From Hyphomonadaceae bacterium (lineage in GTDB: Bacteria > Pseudomonadota > Alphaproteobacteria > Caulobacterales > Hyphomonadaceae): a stretch of 47,605 nt of DNA. Under the pieces are notes generated by a model. The model did not search any database and was not told where the DNA came from. It saw only the letters and a list, made by a program, of their open reading frames with translations. Where the stretch lies: NCBI GenBank assembly GCA_030697555.1, contig JAUYPV010000173.1:1-47605 (forward strand), in the 5' to 3' direction. The translations under genes were made by a program, and so were the position numbers. Of the stretch, positions 7,573 through 17,057 are shown one piece after another (the stretch's first letter is position 1; every line of letters starts with the position of its first letter).

Positions 7573-7738
7573 TGAATTATGATCGCATCAAGGATTCGGC
7601 CGCGATTCCCGCCCTAGGGCGACCGCGGCCGGGCGGAACAAAACCCGGCGACGACCGCCACCGGAGTGAGTATGGTCCCGCCGTCTGGGGCCCGAAACCC
7701 TGCGAATCGGGCGGTTCCAAAGGGTTTTTCAGCGCGTG

Positions 7739-9655
7739 ATGGCCTCTTTCGACCGGTTCATCGAGACCCGCTGGGCCTATGCTGCGCTGGCCGCAATGGT
7801 CTTCATCCTGTCCCTGCCAGGGCTGATTGCCATGCCGGTGATGGACCGCGACGAGGGCCGTTTCGCAGAAGCCAGCTCCGAGATGCTCGAAACCGGCGAT
7901 TTCGTTGTGATCCGCTACCACGACGACCTGCGGAACAAGAAACCGGTCGGCATCCACTGGCTTCAGTCCGCGACCGTCGCTGCGATTTCCAGCGCCGAGG
8001 CGCGCGACATCGGCGCCTTCCGGCTGCCATCGCTTCTGGGCGCCATGCTCGCGGCAATAGCGACGCTGTGGGCGGGAACCGCGCTGTTCAACCGGCGCGC
8101 CGCTTTCATTGCCGGCGTGCTGATCGGCGCCTGCCTGCTCCTCACAACCGAGGCGCACATTGCCAAGACCGATGCGGCGCAGTGCGGCTTCCTCACGCTC
8201 GGCCTCGCGGCGCTTGCGCGCATGCGCCAGAGCGGCGGCGCCAGCAACAGCATGGGCGTGCTGTTCTGGGTGACATTGTCGATCGGCGTTCTGCTGAAAG
8301 GCGTCATCGCTCCGATGGTGATGGGCTTCACCGTGCTCGGCCTGCTGATCTGGGAGCGCAAGGACGGCAGATGGAATGCCGACTGGGCGAAACCGCTACT
8401 CTACTGGCCGGGCCTCAGCCTGTTCTGCATCATGACGATCCCCTGGTATATCGCCGTGCAGATCGCGACACAGGGCGAGTTCCTGTTCGAAGCCGCGGCA
8501 GTCGATCTCGGTCAGAAGATCGTCAGCGCAGCCGAGGGCCACAAGGGCCTGCCGGGCCAGCACCTAGCAGCGCTGCCTATCCTATTCTGGCCGAGCACGC
8601 TGCTGCTCGTGCCCGGTGTATGGCTGGCAATCTCGAAGCTCATCGCGATGCGCAAGAACGGCGCGGCGGATAAGGGCGCGCTCGTCTGGGACAGCCGCGA
8701 GGCGCGGTCATGGCGCTTCCTCGCCGTCTGGGCGGTTCCTGCATGGATCGTCTTCGAGATCGCCCCAACCAAGCTATTCCACTACACGCTGCCAATGTAC
8801 CCGGCGCTCGCGCTGATGGCCGGCGCTGCGGCAGATGCCTGGTTCCGAAGCGAGGAGTGGACAAAGGGGCGCTGGATTTCGTTCGGACTGTTCATCGCCG
8901 TCAGCATTCTCATAGCGGCCCTTGCATCACCCTGGGTGCTGGCGTCGCTGCGCGCTGACGCGGCGGCAGATTTCGGGCCGCAACTTGCCGAGCGCGTCGC
9001 CTTTGGCTGGACGCAAGCGTGGAATGGAACGGGGATCGCCCTGTGGCCGACCTTCCTGATCATCCTCGCCGCCGGCGGCACGGCCTACGCCTACTGGAAG
9101 AAGCTCCCGCTCGGTGTGCTGGCGGGGATCGTCGCCTGCTCGGTCGTGGGCGGCGTCGGTTATCGCGCGGTTGTGCTGCCGAACCAGTCCTGGATCCTGT
9201 CGACCGAAGCCTCGCTCTCCGCGCTCAAGGAGCTCTGCGCCCTGCCGGAAGGAACCGCGGCCTGGCAGAAATCCGGCTGCGAGGGACGGGCGCCGAAGAT
9301 CATCCGCGCCATCTCCTTTGCCGAACCCAGCCTGGTGTTCGAACTGGGCAACAAGATCACCCTGCCTCCGGTCTCCACGCCGGTGATCCCGCCGATCGCC
9401 GAAGACAACCGGCCGGCCTGGCTGATCAATGTCGGCGATGAAGAAGGCCGCAAGGCGCTGGGCGAACTCGAGAAGGCGGCGGCGGCGGCCGACCGCTGCA
9501 TCCGGTATGCGCGGCGCTACGCATTCAACTATTCCAATGGCGATCCGTCGATTCTGGTAGCAGCAGTGGTTGAGCCGGCCGGCTGCCCCTCCTCCGCCCC
9601 GCCGCCGGAACTGCGCGACTCGCCCGAGGAAGAAGATTCCGAACTCGAGAACTAG
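7739..9655 (+). CDS. ArnT/PMT-family membrane glycosyltransferase
   Basis: A polytopic inner-membrane protein of about 638 residues. It probably moves a sugar from a polyprenyl-phosphate donor to an envelope acceptor such as lipid A on the periplasmic side. The N-terminal TM helix is followed by MPVMDRDEGRFAEASSEM, the first periplasmic loop with the catalytic-type acidic residues of the GT83/GT39 superfamily. KKPVGIHWLQSA is the next family motif. About ten further hydrophobic segments follow to residue 480. The C-terminal about 150 residues form a soluble domain, ending in a Pro/Glu-rich tail. The frame opens at GTG 7736 with ATG at 7739. The stop overlaps the convergent GT2 gene by 4 bases. 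Confidence 0.85.
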   Translation: MASFDRFIETRWAYAALAAMVFILSLPGLIAMPVMDRDEGRFAEASSEMLETGDFVVIRYHDDLRNKKPVGIHWLQSATVAAISSAEARDIGAFRLPSLLGAMLAAIATLWAGTALFNRRAAFIAGVLIGACLLLTTEAHIAKTDAAQCGFLTLGLAALARMRQSGGASNSMGVLFWVTLSIGVLLKGVIAPMVMGFTVLGLLIWERKDGRWNADWAKPLLYWPGLSLFCIMTIPWYIAVQIATQGEFLFEAAAVDLGQKIVSAAEGHKGLPGQHLAALPILFWPSTLLLVPGVWLAISKLIAMRKNGAADKGALVWDSREARSWRFLAVWAVPAWIVFEIAPTKLFHYTLPMYPALALMAGAAADAWFRSEEWTKGRWISFGLFIAVSILIAALASPWVLASLRADAAADFGPQLAERVAFGWTQAWNGTGIALWPTFLIILAAGGTAYAYWKKLPLGVLAGIVACSVVGGVGYRAVVLPNQSWILSTEASLSALKELCALPEGTAAWQKSGCEGRAPKIIRAISFAEPSLVFELGNKITLPPVSTPVIPPIAEDNRPAWLINVGDEEGRKALGELEKAAAAADRCIRYARRYAFNYSNGDPSILVAAVVEPAGCPSSAPPPELRDSPEEEDSELEN

Positions 9656-11025
9656 TGCCGGCGCACCCACGCCCGCGCCAGCAGCGCCAGCGTGATCGCC
9701 GGGCCCAGCAGCGCGGCGGCAGTCTTTTCGGCAGGCGTTTCCGCGAACTTCCGGAAATAGCGGCCGAGCCCTGCCGCCTTGTGCCGCTCGACCTCGATCG
9801 TGGGCACATCGCTGGTTGCGCCATGATGCAGCGCTCGAGCAAGCGACGTGTAGATCACCGAACCGCCATCGGCCTCGGCGCGCCGGCAGAGGTCGAGATC
9901 CTCCACGTGCAGGAAATAGCCCTCGTCGAAACCCCACAGCCGGTCAAAGCCTGAGCGCGACAAGTACATCAGCGCGCCGCTCACCGCGTCCATCGCCACC
10001 GGACCGGCGGGCTCCGGTTCGGTGTTGCGGTTGATGCTGACGAAGCCCGGATTGAAAGCTTTCAGCCAGCCCATGCCAAGGAACGTCACCGCCGCGGAGC
10101 GCAAGCTGAGTCGCCGCCGCCGAGCGCCGCGCTGCTCCACGCCGTCCGCACCGTGTATCTTGCCGCCTACAACGATCGGCTCCACCTGTCCGCCACGGGC
10201 CGCCTCCAGCGCCGCAACTGATCCGGGCTGCAGGATTGCATCGGGATTGATCACCAAGAGACGGTCGCCCTTCGCTTTCGTGACGCCAAGATTGATGCCT
10301 GCAGCAAAGCCGCGGTTCTCGCCCCCGCCGGTTACCTTCACCTTGCCCGAATGTCCGAACCGCTCGTCGATCCGCCAGACCATTTCCTTCGGGTTGCCGT
10401 TGTCGACCAGGATGATCTCGTCGACCTGCGGATCGGCCACCAGCGCGGCTAGGCAATCGAACAGCACATCGCCTGTGCGATAGCTCACCACGATGGCGGA
10501 TACACTGCGATTGTCCGCCACGACTTTCTTCTCGGCTTCGCTTTCGGGAAGCTCGGCGGCGTATTCCTTCACAGCGTGGAGCAGTTCGCGCATCTCGGTC
10601 TCGATGGACTCCATCGTCGTCATGCCGTGGACACGCGCGCTCCAGAAATCGCCGGAGAATTTCAGCGCAGGCTTCAGGATATCCGGAAGGCCCTTGGCGC
10701 GATCGATCTCCTTGAGAATGGGGTCCAGATTATCGGCGAGCTTGCGCAGTTCGTCGGGCGTCTGCGCCTCGACCTTCACGGCGCCGAGAGAGCGCATAAC
10801 GTCGATCGCCGCGGGGTCGCCTGCCAGCGTTGCAAGCCGCACCTGCGTGGTTCGCTCGCCGGCTTGCCGCGCGAGGCAAAGCTCCGGGAGCTCAACAAGC
10901 GATCCGTCATCCTCGAGGATCGCCTGGTCGGCCCACCGCTCAACGGCGGCGAGATCGACCAGGCCAAGCCTCAGGCGCAAGGCAAGCACACGCGCCTCTT
11001 CCTCGATGCGACGCCTGGCCGTCAC
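9652..11025 (-). CDS. GT2 glycosyltransferase with a long N-terminal extension
   Basis: The 457-residue protein has a GT-A domain at about 173-410, like rhamnosyl/galactosyltransferases (WbbL/GlfT-like). [20 protein letters not shown] and EIILVDNGN open it. The [11 protein letters not shown] and VINPDA motifs follow, and [20 protein letters not shown] carries the acidic ED of the active site. Residues 1-170 are a helical, acidic region without a recognised domain. The C-terminus has a short hydrophobic segment ([17 protein letters not shown]), suggesting membrane association. The GTG start overlaps the thrS stop by 4 bases (GTGA), so it is translationally coupled to thrS. Confidence 0.83.
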   Translation of the reverse strand: MTARRRIEEEARVLALRLRLGLVDLAAVERWADQAILEDDGSLVELPELCLARQAGERTTQVRLATLAGDPAAIDVMRSLGAVKVEAQTPDELRKLADNLDPILKEIDRAKGLPDILKPALKFSGDFWSARVHGMTTMESIETEMRELLHAVKEYAAELPESEAEKKVVADNRSVSAIVVSYRTGDVLFDCLAALVADPQVDEIILVDNGNPKEMVWRIDERFGHSGKVKVTGGGENRGFAAGINLGVTKAKGDRLLVINPDAILQPGSVAALEAARGGQVEPIVVGGKIHGADGVEQRGARRRRLSLRSAAVTFLGMGWLKAFNPGFVSINRNTEPEPAGPVAMDAVSGALMYLSRSGFDRLWGFDEGYFLHVEDLDLCRRAEADGGSVIYTSLARALHHGATSDVPTIEVERHKAAGLGRYFRKFAETPAEKTAAALLGPAITLALLARAWVRRH

Positions 11026-12971
11026 ACGCCGGCCTGTTTTGCCGAGGCGCGCTTCAGGTCAGGCGGCAGTCCTTCCTCGGCGAGGAACTTCGCTGCATCC
11101 GCAAGCGTGACGACTTCCTGCGCCTGAGAGCCGAAGCGGCGCAGCGCAAGCTTACGCTCCTCCGCCTCCTTGGCGCCGACCACCGCAATCACCGGGATCT
11201 TCTGGAGAGAATGCTCCCGGATCTTGTAGTTGATCTTTTCGTTGCGGATGTCGAGTTCAGCCCGGATGCCGGCCGCCTTGAGTTCCTCGACGGCCTCCTT
11301 CGCATAGTCCGTCGCCGCTTCGGAGATCGTCGCAACGACCACCTGCACAGGCGCGAGCCACATCGGGAAGGCGCCGGCATAGTGCTCGATCAGCACGCCG
11401 ATGAACCGTTCCAACGATCCGAGGATCGCGCGATGCAGCATCACTGGACGATGTTTGCCGCCATCCTCGCCGACATATTCGGCGTCGAGGCGGTCGGGCA
11501 GCACATAGTCGAGCTGGATCGTGCCGCACGTCCATTCGCGTCCGATGGCGTCCTTGATCACGAAGTCGAGCTTGGGCGCGTAGAACGCGCCGTCGCCTGG
11601 CTGGATCACCGGCTCGACGCCGGCCTTGCGCGCCGCCGACAGCATCTGCGCCTCGGCCTTGTCCCAGAACTCATCGCTCCCGGCGCGGACTTCCGGTCGC
11701 GTCGCGAGATTGATGTGATCCGTATCCAGGCCGAAGTCGGAATGGATACTCTTCGCCAACGCGATGAAGCTCGCCGTTTCCGTCTCGATCTGGTCCTCTC
11801 GGCAGAAGATGTGCGCATCGTCCTGCGTGAACGCCCGCACGCGCATGAGGCCGTGCAGCGCGCCCGAGGGCTCGTAGCGGTGGCATGCGCCGAATTCCGC
11901 CATGCGCATGGGCAGGTCGCGATAGGACTTCTGCCCCTGCTTGAAGATCTGGACGTGGCCCGGGCAGTTCATCGGCTTCAACGAGAGGACTTCGTCCTCC
12001 GCCGTCTCCGCAACGAACATGTTGTCGCGATACTTTTCCCAGTGACCCGACTGTTCCCAGAACTTGCGATCGAGCACCTGCGGAGTACGCACCTCTATGT
12101 AGTCCGCTTTCTCAAGGCGGCGGCGCACATAGCTTTCGACCGTGCGCCATAGCGTCAGGCCCCTGGGGTGCCAGAACACCATGCCCTTGCCCTCTTCCTG
12201 CATGTGGAAGAGGTCGAGCTCGCGGCCCACCTTCCGGTGGTCGCGCTTCTCGGCTTCCTCGATGCGCTTGAGGTAAGCGGCAAGGTCGGCCTCGTTGGCC
12301 CACGCCGTGCCATAGAGACGCTGCAGCATTTCGTTGCGATGATCGCCCCGCCAGTAGGCGCCCGCCAGCTTCATCAGCTTGAACGCTTTTGGAAGCTTGC
12401 CCGTCGAAGGCAGGTGCGGGCCGCGGCAGAGATCCGCCCACGGACCCTGGCGATAGACCGTCACTTCCTCGCCAACGGGGATGATATCGTCGATGATCTC
12501 GGCCTTGTACGTCTCGCCGATCTTCTTGAAGTGCGCGATTGCGTCCTCGCGCGTCCAGACTTCCCGCTCGATGGGATAGTCCTTCTCGACGATCTCCTTC
12601 ATCTTGGCTTCGATCTTCGCGAAGTCGTCCGTGGAAAACGGCTCCTTGCGCGCGAAGTCGTAGTAGAATCCGTCCTCGACCGAAGGTCCGATCGTCACCT
12701 GCGTGCCGGGGAACAGTTCCTGCACCGCCTGCGCCATCACGTGCGCTGCGTCGTGCCGGATGACGACGAGCGCCTCCGGGTCTTTCTCTGACAACAGCGC
12801 AAGCGAAGCATCGCCCTCGATGGGGCGTTTCATGTCGCGCAGCTCGCCATTGACCTTGGCAACGATGGATCGCTTGGCCAGCGACTTGGAAATGCTCTCG
12901 GCGATCGAGAGCGGCGTGGATCCGTCGGGATATTCCCGCTTGGAGCCATCGGGGAATGAGACATTGATCAT
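11022..12971 (-). CDS. thrS: Threonyl-tRNA synthetase
   Basis: The 649-residue enzyme charges tRNA-Thr. Domains in order: TGS (about 1-65, starting [18 protein letters not shown]), the editing domain with [11 protein letters not shown] (HxxxH) and the [10 protein letters not shown] motif, then the class II core. The core has the zinc Cys in [10 protein letters not shown], motif 2 in [18 protein letters not shown] and motif 3 in [17 protein letters not shown]. The anticodon-binding domain begins near [10 protein letters not shown]. Length is close to the E. coli enzyme. ATG at 12971 has GGAAG upstream; the open frame continues to 13112 but that part is not conserved. yidD lies 97 bases upstream, and a GT2 gene overlaps the stop. 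Confidence 0.97.
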   Translation of the reverse strand: MINVSFPDGSKREYPDGSTPLSIAESISKSLAKRSIVAKVNGELRDMKRPIEGDASLALLSEKDPEALVVIRHDAAHVMAQAVQELFPGTQVTIGPSVEDGFYYDFARKEPFSTDDFAKIEAKMKEIVEKDYPIEREVWTREDAIAHFKKIGETYKAEIIDDIIPVGEEVTVYRQGPWADLCRGPHLPSTGKLPKAFKLMKLAGAYWRGDHRNEMLQRLYGTAWANEADLAAYLKRIEEAEKRDHRKVGRELDLFHMQEEGKGMVFWHPRGLTLWRTVESYVRRRLEKADYIEVRTPQVLDRKFWEQSGHWEKYRDNMFVAETAEDEVLSLKPMNCPGHVQIFKQGQKSYRDLPMRMAEFGACHRYEPSGALHGLMRVRAFTQDDAHIFCREDQIETETASFIALAKSIHSDFGLDTDHINLATRPEVRAGSDEFWDKAEAQMLSAARKAGVEPVIQPGDGAFYAPKLDFVIKDAIGREWTCGTIQLDYVLPDRLDAEYVGEDGGKHRPVMLHRAILGSLERFIGVLIEHYAGAFPMWLAPVQVVVATISEAATDYAKEAVEELKAAGIRAELDIRNEKINYKIREHSLQKIPVIAVVGAKEAEERKLALRRFGSQAQEVVTLADAAKFLAEEGLPPDLKRASAKQAGV

Positions 12972-13068
12972 GGTCGTATCTTCCGTGTTCCGGCGGACGG
13001 GTAAAGCGATTTGGCGGGCGCTTGAACCCGCTTCCGTCCAAGTTTGATTTTCAGAAGGTCCGAAACCG

Positions 13069-13389
13069 TTACGGGCGGGCGCTGTTGGACCCGTCCACGC
13101 TCCAGACGCCATAGCGCCAAGGCGTGAACCAGCGCGCGCCGGTGCTAGTTAGGGTCGGCGCCGGGTCCCACCCGTGCGATCCTCCGGGCCGGCAGCGGCT
13201 AAGCCGCGCCAGGGCCATCCACGAACCTGCCCATACGCCATATTTGGAAACACACTCGGCGCAGTACTCCGAGCACGTAGGCAAGTGCCGGCAATGGACG
13301 CCGCACGCCTGGAAGGCGGGCGAGAGCGTCGCCTTGTAACCCTTCAGGAGGGCGCCCATTACGGGCTTGTATGCCTGGGCCTGAGCCAT
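13069..13389 (-). CDS. yidD: Membrane protein insertion efficiency factor YidD
   Basis: A 106-residue amphipathic protein at the inner membrane, linked to YidC-dependent membrane protein insertion. The family signature is clear: [14 protein letters not shown], then [19 protein letters not shown] with the conserved PTCSEY, and [15 protein letters not shown] matching the usual R-C-H/R-P-GG-DPVP ending. The usual rnpA/yidC neighbours are absent; it stands upstream of thrS. ATG at 13389 is chosen. Another Met (MGALLKGY) follows 11 codons later and could be the true start. The C-terminal 35 residues after DPAP exceed many homologues. Confidence 0.88.
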   Translation of the reverse strand: MAQAQAYKPVMGALLKGYKATLSPAFQACGVHCRHLPTCSEYCAECVSKYGVWAGSWMALARLSRCRPGGSHGWDPAPTLTSTGARWFTPWRYGVWSVDGSNSARP

Positions 13390-13432
13390 GGGCGGGCATA
13401 TAACCTCGCCGCCCTTAACAATCAAATGCGGG

Positions 13433-13921
13433 CTAGTCGCCTGCAGCCAGCCGGATAAAACGGCCCTTGTGGCCGAGTTCCTCAGAGGCTGGGACAACTT
13501 CATAGGCGTCCGCCGAGAGTTTCCAGACAAGGTCGGGCTTCGCCGCTCCCGGTTTGGCCGCGAACCGGATCTCATTCCCGGCCCGCCAGCCATAGCCGAC
13601 AAGCTTCCCGCCGTTCGAATAGAAATACTCGTACACCAGCGTCCCGCTCGCCTTGTCCAGCAGGTAGATGCTGACGCCCTCGTAGATGACTTCACCCGCC
13701 GGGTTGCGCAGCTTGTGCGTGTCGGTGACCATCTTGCTGCCGACTGCCGCCGAGAAACAGTGCGTGTCGGTGGTGGTGGCGTCCATCTGCGAGCGCCAGC
13801 AGGAACCGACTAGGCCGGAAAAAACGGAAGCGGGCTCCTGTGCCGTGGCAGGCGTCTGCGCCGCAGCAGCACCGCATTGCACGAGAGCGCCCGTGATCGC
13901 CAGTTGAAGAACGATTTTCAT
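13433..13921 (-). CDS. Secreted protein of unknown function
   Basis: 162 residues. MKIVLQLAITGALVQCGAAAAQ is a signal peptide with an AAA-Q cleavage site. The mature part has GLVGSCWRSQMDATTTDTHCFSAAVGSKMVTDTH with two cysteines about 16 residues apart that may form a disulphide. Alternating beta-strand-like sequence follows (GEVIYEGVSIYLLDKASGTLVYEYFYSNGG), suggesting a small beta-barrel or lipocalin-like fold. ATG at 13921 is preceded by GGGGGTAAAG. The reading frame also opens further upstream (13996), which would mask the signal peptide. No family is recognised. Confidence 0.7.
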   Translation of the reverse strand: MKIVLQLAITGALVQCGAAAAQTPATAQEPASVFSGLVGSCWRSQMDATTTDTHCFSAAVGSKMVTDTHKLRNPAGEVIYEGVSIYLLDKASGTLVYEYFYSNGGKLVGYGWRAGNEIRFAAKPGAAKPDLVWKLSADAYEVVPASEELGHKGRFIRLAAGD

Positions 13922-13968
13922 CTTTACCCCCGGATTGACCGCCAACCTGCTGAAACAGGCCGAAGCTG

Positions 13969-14658
13969 TCAAATGACTGAAGCATCCCGCTTCCACACCG
14001 CGTGTACGACTTCGCGGCGCACGTCGAAGCCGAGCACCCTGTATAGCCCGATCGCGCCTGTGTTGGACGCGTAGGTATGGAGGAAAGGCGTTGCGCCTTC
14101 GGCAAGGATGCGCTCGCCCACCGCTCGCATCAGGGCAGCGCCATAGCCGCGACCGCGATAGTCGGGATGCGTGCAGACGGCGCTGATCTCGATGAAGCCA
14201 TCGGTCTGAAGGCGCTCGCCCGCCATGGCGACAAGGCGCGAGCCGTCGCGGATGCCAAGAAAGCGGCCGAGCATGTGAGTGCGCGTACGGAATGGCCCGG
14301 GACGCGTGAGCAGGGCAAGCGCAAGCATTTCGGCTGCGTCCGTGTCGCCGAGCGGTTCGAGTTTCGAGTCCTGGCGGCCTCTCGAGAGGCTGGTCGCCGT
14401 CATCTGGAACACGGGCGCGGTGGTCGCAATAACACCGGCAGGTGGCCCTGGAGGCGCCAATTCGAGAAGGGAGATATCATCGCCCGAAGGAATAAGATCG
14501 GTAAGCGCCGCTATGGCGGCAGGCGTACGATTCTGCGCGGCTGCGAGCGGGCTCACATCCAACGGAAAGCGGCGCGCTAGCTTTCCCTTAGGATCGAAAT
14601 GCGCCTGGCGCGTCTGCAGCGCAGTCCAGATCGGCTTGTCCAGCGGATGGCCGCTCAC
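13969..14658 (-). CDS. GNAT family N-acetyltransferase (FR47-like)
   Basis: A 229-residue cytosolic acetyltransferase. The acetyl-CoA-binding motif A is EISAVCTHPDYRGRGYGAALM (about residues 158-177, with R/Q-x-x-G-x-G/A as RGRGYG). Motif B is FLHTYASNTGAIGLYRVLGF, with the usual N-x-x-A/G-x-x-x-Y pattern of FR47-type members. The N-terminal half is a less conserved first GNAT-like lobe. The substrate is not known. It starts with GTG at 14658 and overlaps the MarR-GNAT stop by 4 bases (GTGA), so it is probably made and controlled with that regulator. Confidence 0.85.
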   Translation of the reverse strand: MSGHPLDKPIWTALQTRQAHFDPKGKLARRFPLDVSPLAAAQNRTPAAIAALTDLIPSGDDISLLELAPPGPPAGVIATTAPVFQMTATSLSRGRQDSKLEPLGDTDAAEMLALALLTRPGPFRTRTHMLGRFLGIRDGSRLVAMAGERLQTDGFIEISAVCTHPDYRGRGYGAALMRAVGERILAEGATPFLHTYASNTGAIGLYRVLGFDVRREVVHAVWKRDASVI

Positions 14659-15620
14659 AGCTTCAGGTCCCAGAATTCGCTGGTCGCTTGTTTGCCCCAG
14701 TCATCATGGGTTTCCTCGCTGGTCTTGGTGAAGCCGGCCTTTGCATAGACCGCGCGGGCGGCGGTCAGCTCCTTGTGTGTCCATAGCGTCAGGCGTTTGT
14801 AGCCCTTCGCCTTCGAGAACCGGATGCACTCGTCGACCAGCCTTGCGCCCAGGCCCATTCCTCTCGCCTTTGGGTCGAGGAGCAGAAGGCGGATGCGGGC
14901 AACGTCGGCTTTCTTTGCCTTCGGATCGTCCTTCACCAGCATGACGCAGCCAACGCGCTCGCCATCCATGTCGGCGATCCAGCATCGCTCCAGCTTCGGA
15001 TCGAAATTGTTGACGAAGTCGGCGACGATCTGCGCGCAGACGCCTTCGAACGGGCCGGCCCAGCCATACTCCTCGGAATAGATCTCGGCATTGCGCGTGA
15101 CGATCCAGCCATAGTCGCCCGGCTTCGGGTCGCGCAGCACGTAGCTGCGATTGGGAGTTTCAGCGTCCGGCTCGCCCAACAGCGTTGCGATGGCGCCCAT
15201 GGCCTCCACCAGACGCACCTGATCTTCCGGCTTCAACCGGCCCAGCATTTCACTTGTGTTCCCGGCTTGCCTCTTGTCCGCCGCGCCAAAAGCGGCCTTG
15301 CCCTTCGCGGTCAGCCTGAGGTGGCTCTGCCGCGCATCGCTCTTCGAGCGCGTGCGGGTGATCAGCCCGTCCTTCTCGAAGGTTCGCAGCAGGCGGCTGA
15401 GATACGCGGCGTCCAGATCGAGCGCCTTGCCGATGTCGGTCGCGATAGGCGCATCGCCGTGCCCGATTTCATAGAGCACGCGCATCTCGCCCAGCGACCA
15501 GGGCGTGTCGAGAAAAGTCTTCCGCAGCAGACCGACTTCGCGCGTGTAGAAACGGTTGAACCGGCGGACGGCGGCAATGCGGGCGGCAGGCGCAGCTGTC
15601 ATGCGGGCAGCGTCGATCAT
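14655..15620 (-). CDS. Bifunctional MarR-type regulator / GNAT N-acetyltransferase
   Basis: The 321-residue product fuses a MarR winged helix (about 15-150) to a GNAT domain (about 158-321). In the MarR part, SLGEMRVLYEIGHGDAPIATDIGKALDLDAAYLSRLLR holds the recognition helix and TRSKSDARQSHLRLTAKGK the wing. The GNAT part has IRLLLLDPKARGMGLGARLVDECI (acetyl-CoA motif) and AARAVYAKAGF. Such fusions are known in bacteria, but what they acetylate is unclear. Its start directly abuts a palindromic operator (15621-15641), which argues for autorepression. The next gene, also a GNAT, overlaps its stop. Confidence 0.93.
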   Translation of the reverse strand: MIDAARMTAAPAARIAAVRRFNRFYTREVGLLRKTFLDTPWSLGEMRVLYEIGHGDAPIATDIGKALDLDAAYLSRLLRTFEKDGLITRTRSKSDARQSHLRLTAKGKAAFGAADKRQAGNTSEMLGRLKPEDQVRLVEAMGAIATLLGEPDAETPNRSYVLRDPKPGDYGWIVTRNAEIYSEEYGWAGPFEGVCAQIVADFVNNFDPKLERCWIADMDGERVGCVMLVKDDPKAKKADVARIRLLLLDPKARGMGLGARLVDECIRFSKAKGYKRLTLWTHKELTAARAVYAKAGFTKTSEETHDDWGKQATSEFWDLKL

Positions 15621-15641
15621 ATAGTTGACTTAGTCAAGTAT
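15621..15641. promoter_or_regulatory. MarR-type operator in front of the MarR-GNAT gene
   Basis: TTGACT-T-AGTCAA (15625-15637) is a perfect 6-bp-arm palindrome. It extends with a matching ATA/TAT pair outside, to a 21-bp site with one mismatched pair besides the centre. It lies immediately upstream of the ATG at 15620, where a bound dimer would block initiation. The match to MarR-family sites is by symmetry and position. Confidence 0.75.
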
Positions 15642-15691
15642 CTGCGGATTGTCGTTCGGCGCAGCTGCGGCCGGCCGCCGTCGCCCGGCGC

Positions 15692-16126
15692 CTATCGGCG
15701 AGCCAGCGCTTCCTTCATCGCTTCGACCACGGCCTCGAAGGCCAGCATGGTGGAGGCGTGGCGGGGCGGATAGTCGCGCACGGGCTGCAGATGGCGCAGC
15801 TCCCAGAAATCGCCCTGCGGCGGCTCGGCGCCATCCTTGAGCATGGCGCGCAGTGCATCCCGCGCTGCTTCCATCTCGGCCAGCGACCGGCCAATTGCAT
15901 GCCGCGCAAGGATGGACGTCGCCGCCTGACCGAGCGCACAGGCCTTGGGGTCGACGCCGATCTCGGCGATGCGGCCTTCGGCATCGACATTCACGTCGAC
16001 CGCCACGGTCGAACCGCACACGCGCGAAACCTTCAGCGATGAGCCTTGGGGATCGACCAGACGCTCGGCATGCGGAATGTCCGCCGCCAGTTCCAGGACC
16101 CGGTTGTGATAAAGCTCGCCGAACAT
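15692..16126 (-). CDS. IscU/NifU-like iron-sulfur cluster scaffold protein
   Basis: A protein of about 144 residues with the IscU-type fold. From Met at 16126 the two first ligand positions fall at Cys37 (RVCGS) and Cys63 (DPKACALGQAA), the same spacing as in IscU. The third IscU cysteine is replaced (RHAST near residue 124). The opening MFGELYHNRVLELAADIPH and the ending STMLAFEAVVEAMKEAL match an alphaproteobacterial group annotated as Fe-S scaffold proteins. The frame also opens at TTG 16171, overlapping the CHAD gene by 14 bases. It is last in the lipoprotein-ExoD-CHAD operon. Whether it assembles clusters without the third Cys is uncertain. Confidence 0.82.
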   Translation of the reverse strand: MFGELYHNRVLELAADIPHAERLVDPQGSSLKVSRVCGSTVAVDVNVDAEGRIAEIGVDPKACALGQAATSILARHAIGRSLAEMEAARDALRAMLKDGAEPPQGDFWELRHLQPVRDYPPRHASTMLAFEAVVEAMKEALARR

Positions 16127-16157
16127 CAGCCTTAAGTCGGCTTTCCAGGCGCCGCGA

Positions 16158-17057
16158 TCAAGTCTGTTCAACCTGAACTTCGGCGGTTTCCTTGGCTCCC
16201 TTGGCTGCCAGAAGCTCGACCCATGCCTTCGGTTTCTCGCGGAACAGCTTTTCGCCGGCGGCGTGCGCTTCGCCGATCAGCGCCAGACGGCGTTCCTCCA
16301 GAACATCCAAGAAACCCTCCGGCGCTTCTTCCCAGTCCCTGGCGCCTTCGAGAACCACCTCGATGTCGTGCACCTCGCCGAGCACATCCGAAAGCCGACG
16401 TGCTGCGACCAGCCGGTCCATCAGCAATTCGGGAAACATGGTGCGCAGCAGCCGGGCCTGCAGCGCGTGATACTTGGTCTGCTTGCGCCATTCGTGCAGC
16501 AGCAGCGGATCGTTCTTCTTCATCGCCGCCTTCATGGCGCGGCGGGCTTCCCGATATGTCTCCCCCATGGCGGCGACCATATCTTCGCGACTGCCGGATG
16601 GAAGGTCAGGCGCCAGTTCATCGCCCGCCGACCAGACATGCGACTTGAACGCTGAAACAGGAGCCCTGACGCCTGTCCTGGAGCGTTGCGCCTCGAAGCG
16701 TTCGGTCAGCCGCCGCATCATCGCCGAACCAATACGCGCCGTCAGGAATGGACGTAGCGCCTCCAGCGCCTCAAGCCGCGCGGTGGCGTCACGCAGGCCG
16801 GAAAGCTCGCGCGCGGCGTCGCGCCACCAGCGATTGCCTGCGCGATAGGATTTGGCGCCGATCAGCGGCTTGGCGAGGCGCAGCGCGGCCCGGATCTTCT
16901 TGGCGCGCACGCGCGCCTTGTGCGCGAAGGCGTTGGCGTCGAAGTCAGGACCCAGCTTTGCTTCATCGCATTCGGCTTTCAGCTTCTCCGCCTGCTCGCG
17001 GATGGCGCGGGCAAGGCCGCCGCCTGGTGTCTCATACGGTGCGAGCATGAAACTCAT
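16158..17057 (-). CDS. CHAD domain-containing protein
   Basis: A 299-residue helical CHAD protein. CHAD domains bind inorganic polyphosphate with conserved His and basic residues and are often found with polyphosphate or granule functions. KARVRAKKIRAALRLAKPLIG and the later LLLHEWRKQTKYHALQARLL (about 200-222) carry the His/Arg/Lys pattern of the family. RRLSDVLGEVHDIEVVL is the C-terminal signature. ATG at 17057 overlaps the exoD stop by 4 bases (ATGA); the longer open frame back to 17234 only covers exoD. No CYTH partner domain is attached. PHA genes are about 12 kb away. Confidence 0.88.
   Translation of the reverse strand: MSFMLAPYETPGGGLARAIREQAEKLKAECDEAKLGPDFDANAFAHKARVRAKKIRAALRLAKPLIGAKSYRAGNRWWRDAARELSGLRDATARLEALEALRPFLTARIGSAMMRRLTERFEAQRSRTGVRAPVSAFKSHVWSAGDELAPDLPSGSREDMVAAMGETYREARRAMKAAMKKNDPLLLHEWRKQTKYHALQARLLRTMFPELLMDRLVAARRLSDVLGEVHDIEVVLEGARDWEEAPEGFLDVLEERRLALIGEAHAAGEKLFREKPKAWVELLAAKGAKETAEVQVEQT

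Noticed and set aside
10830-12152. 440-codon plus-strand frame across GT2 and thrS
   Set aside because: It is antisense to two certain genes and has a typical shadow composition (Arg, Gly, Leu, Val, Asp) without motifs.
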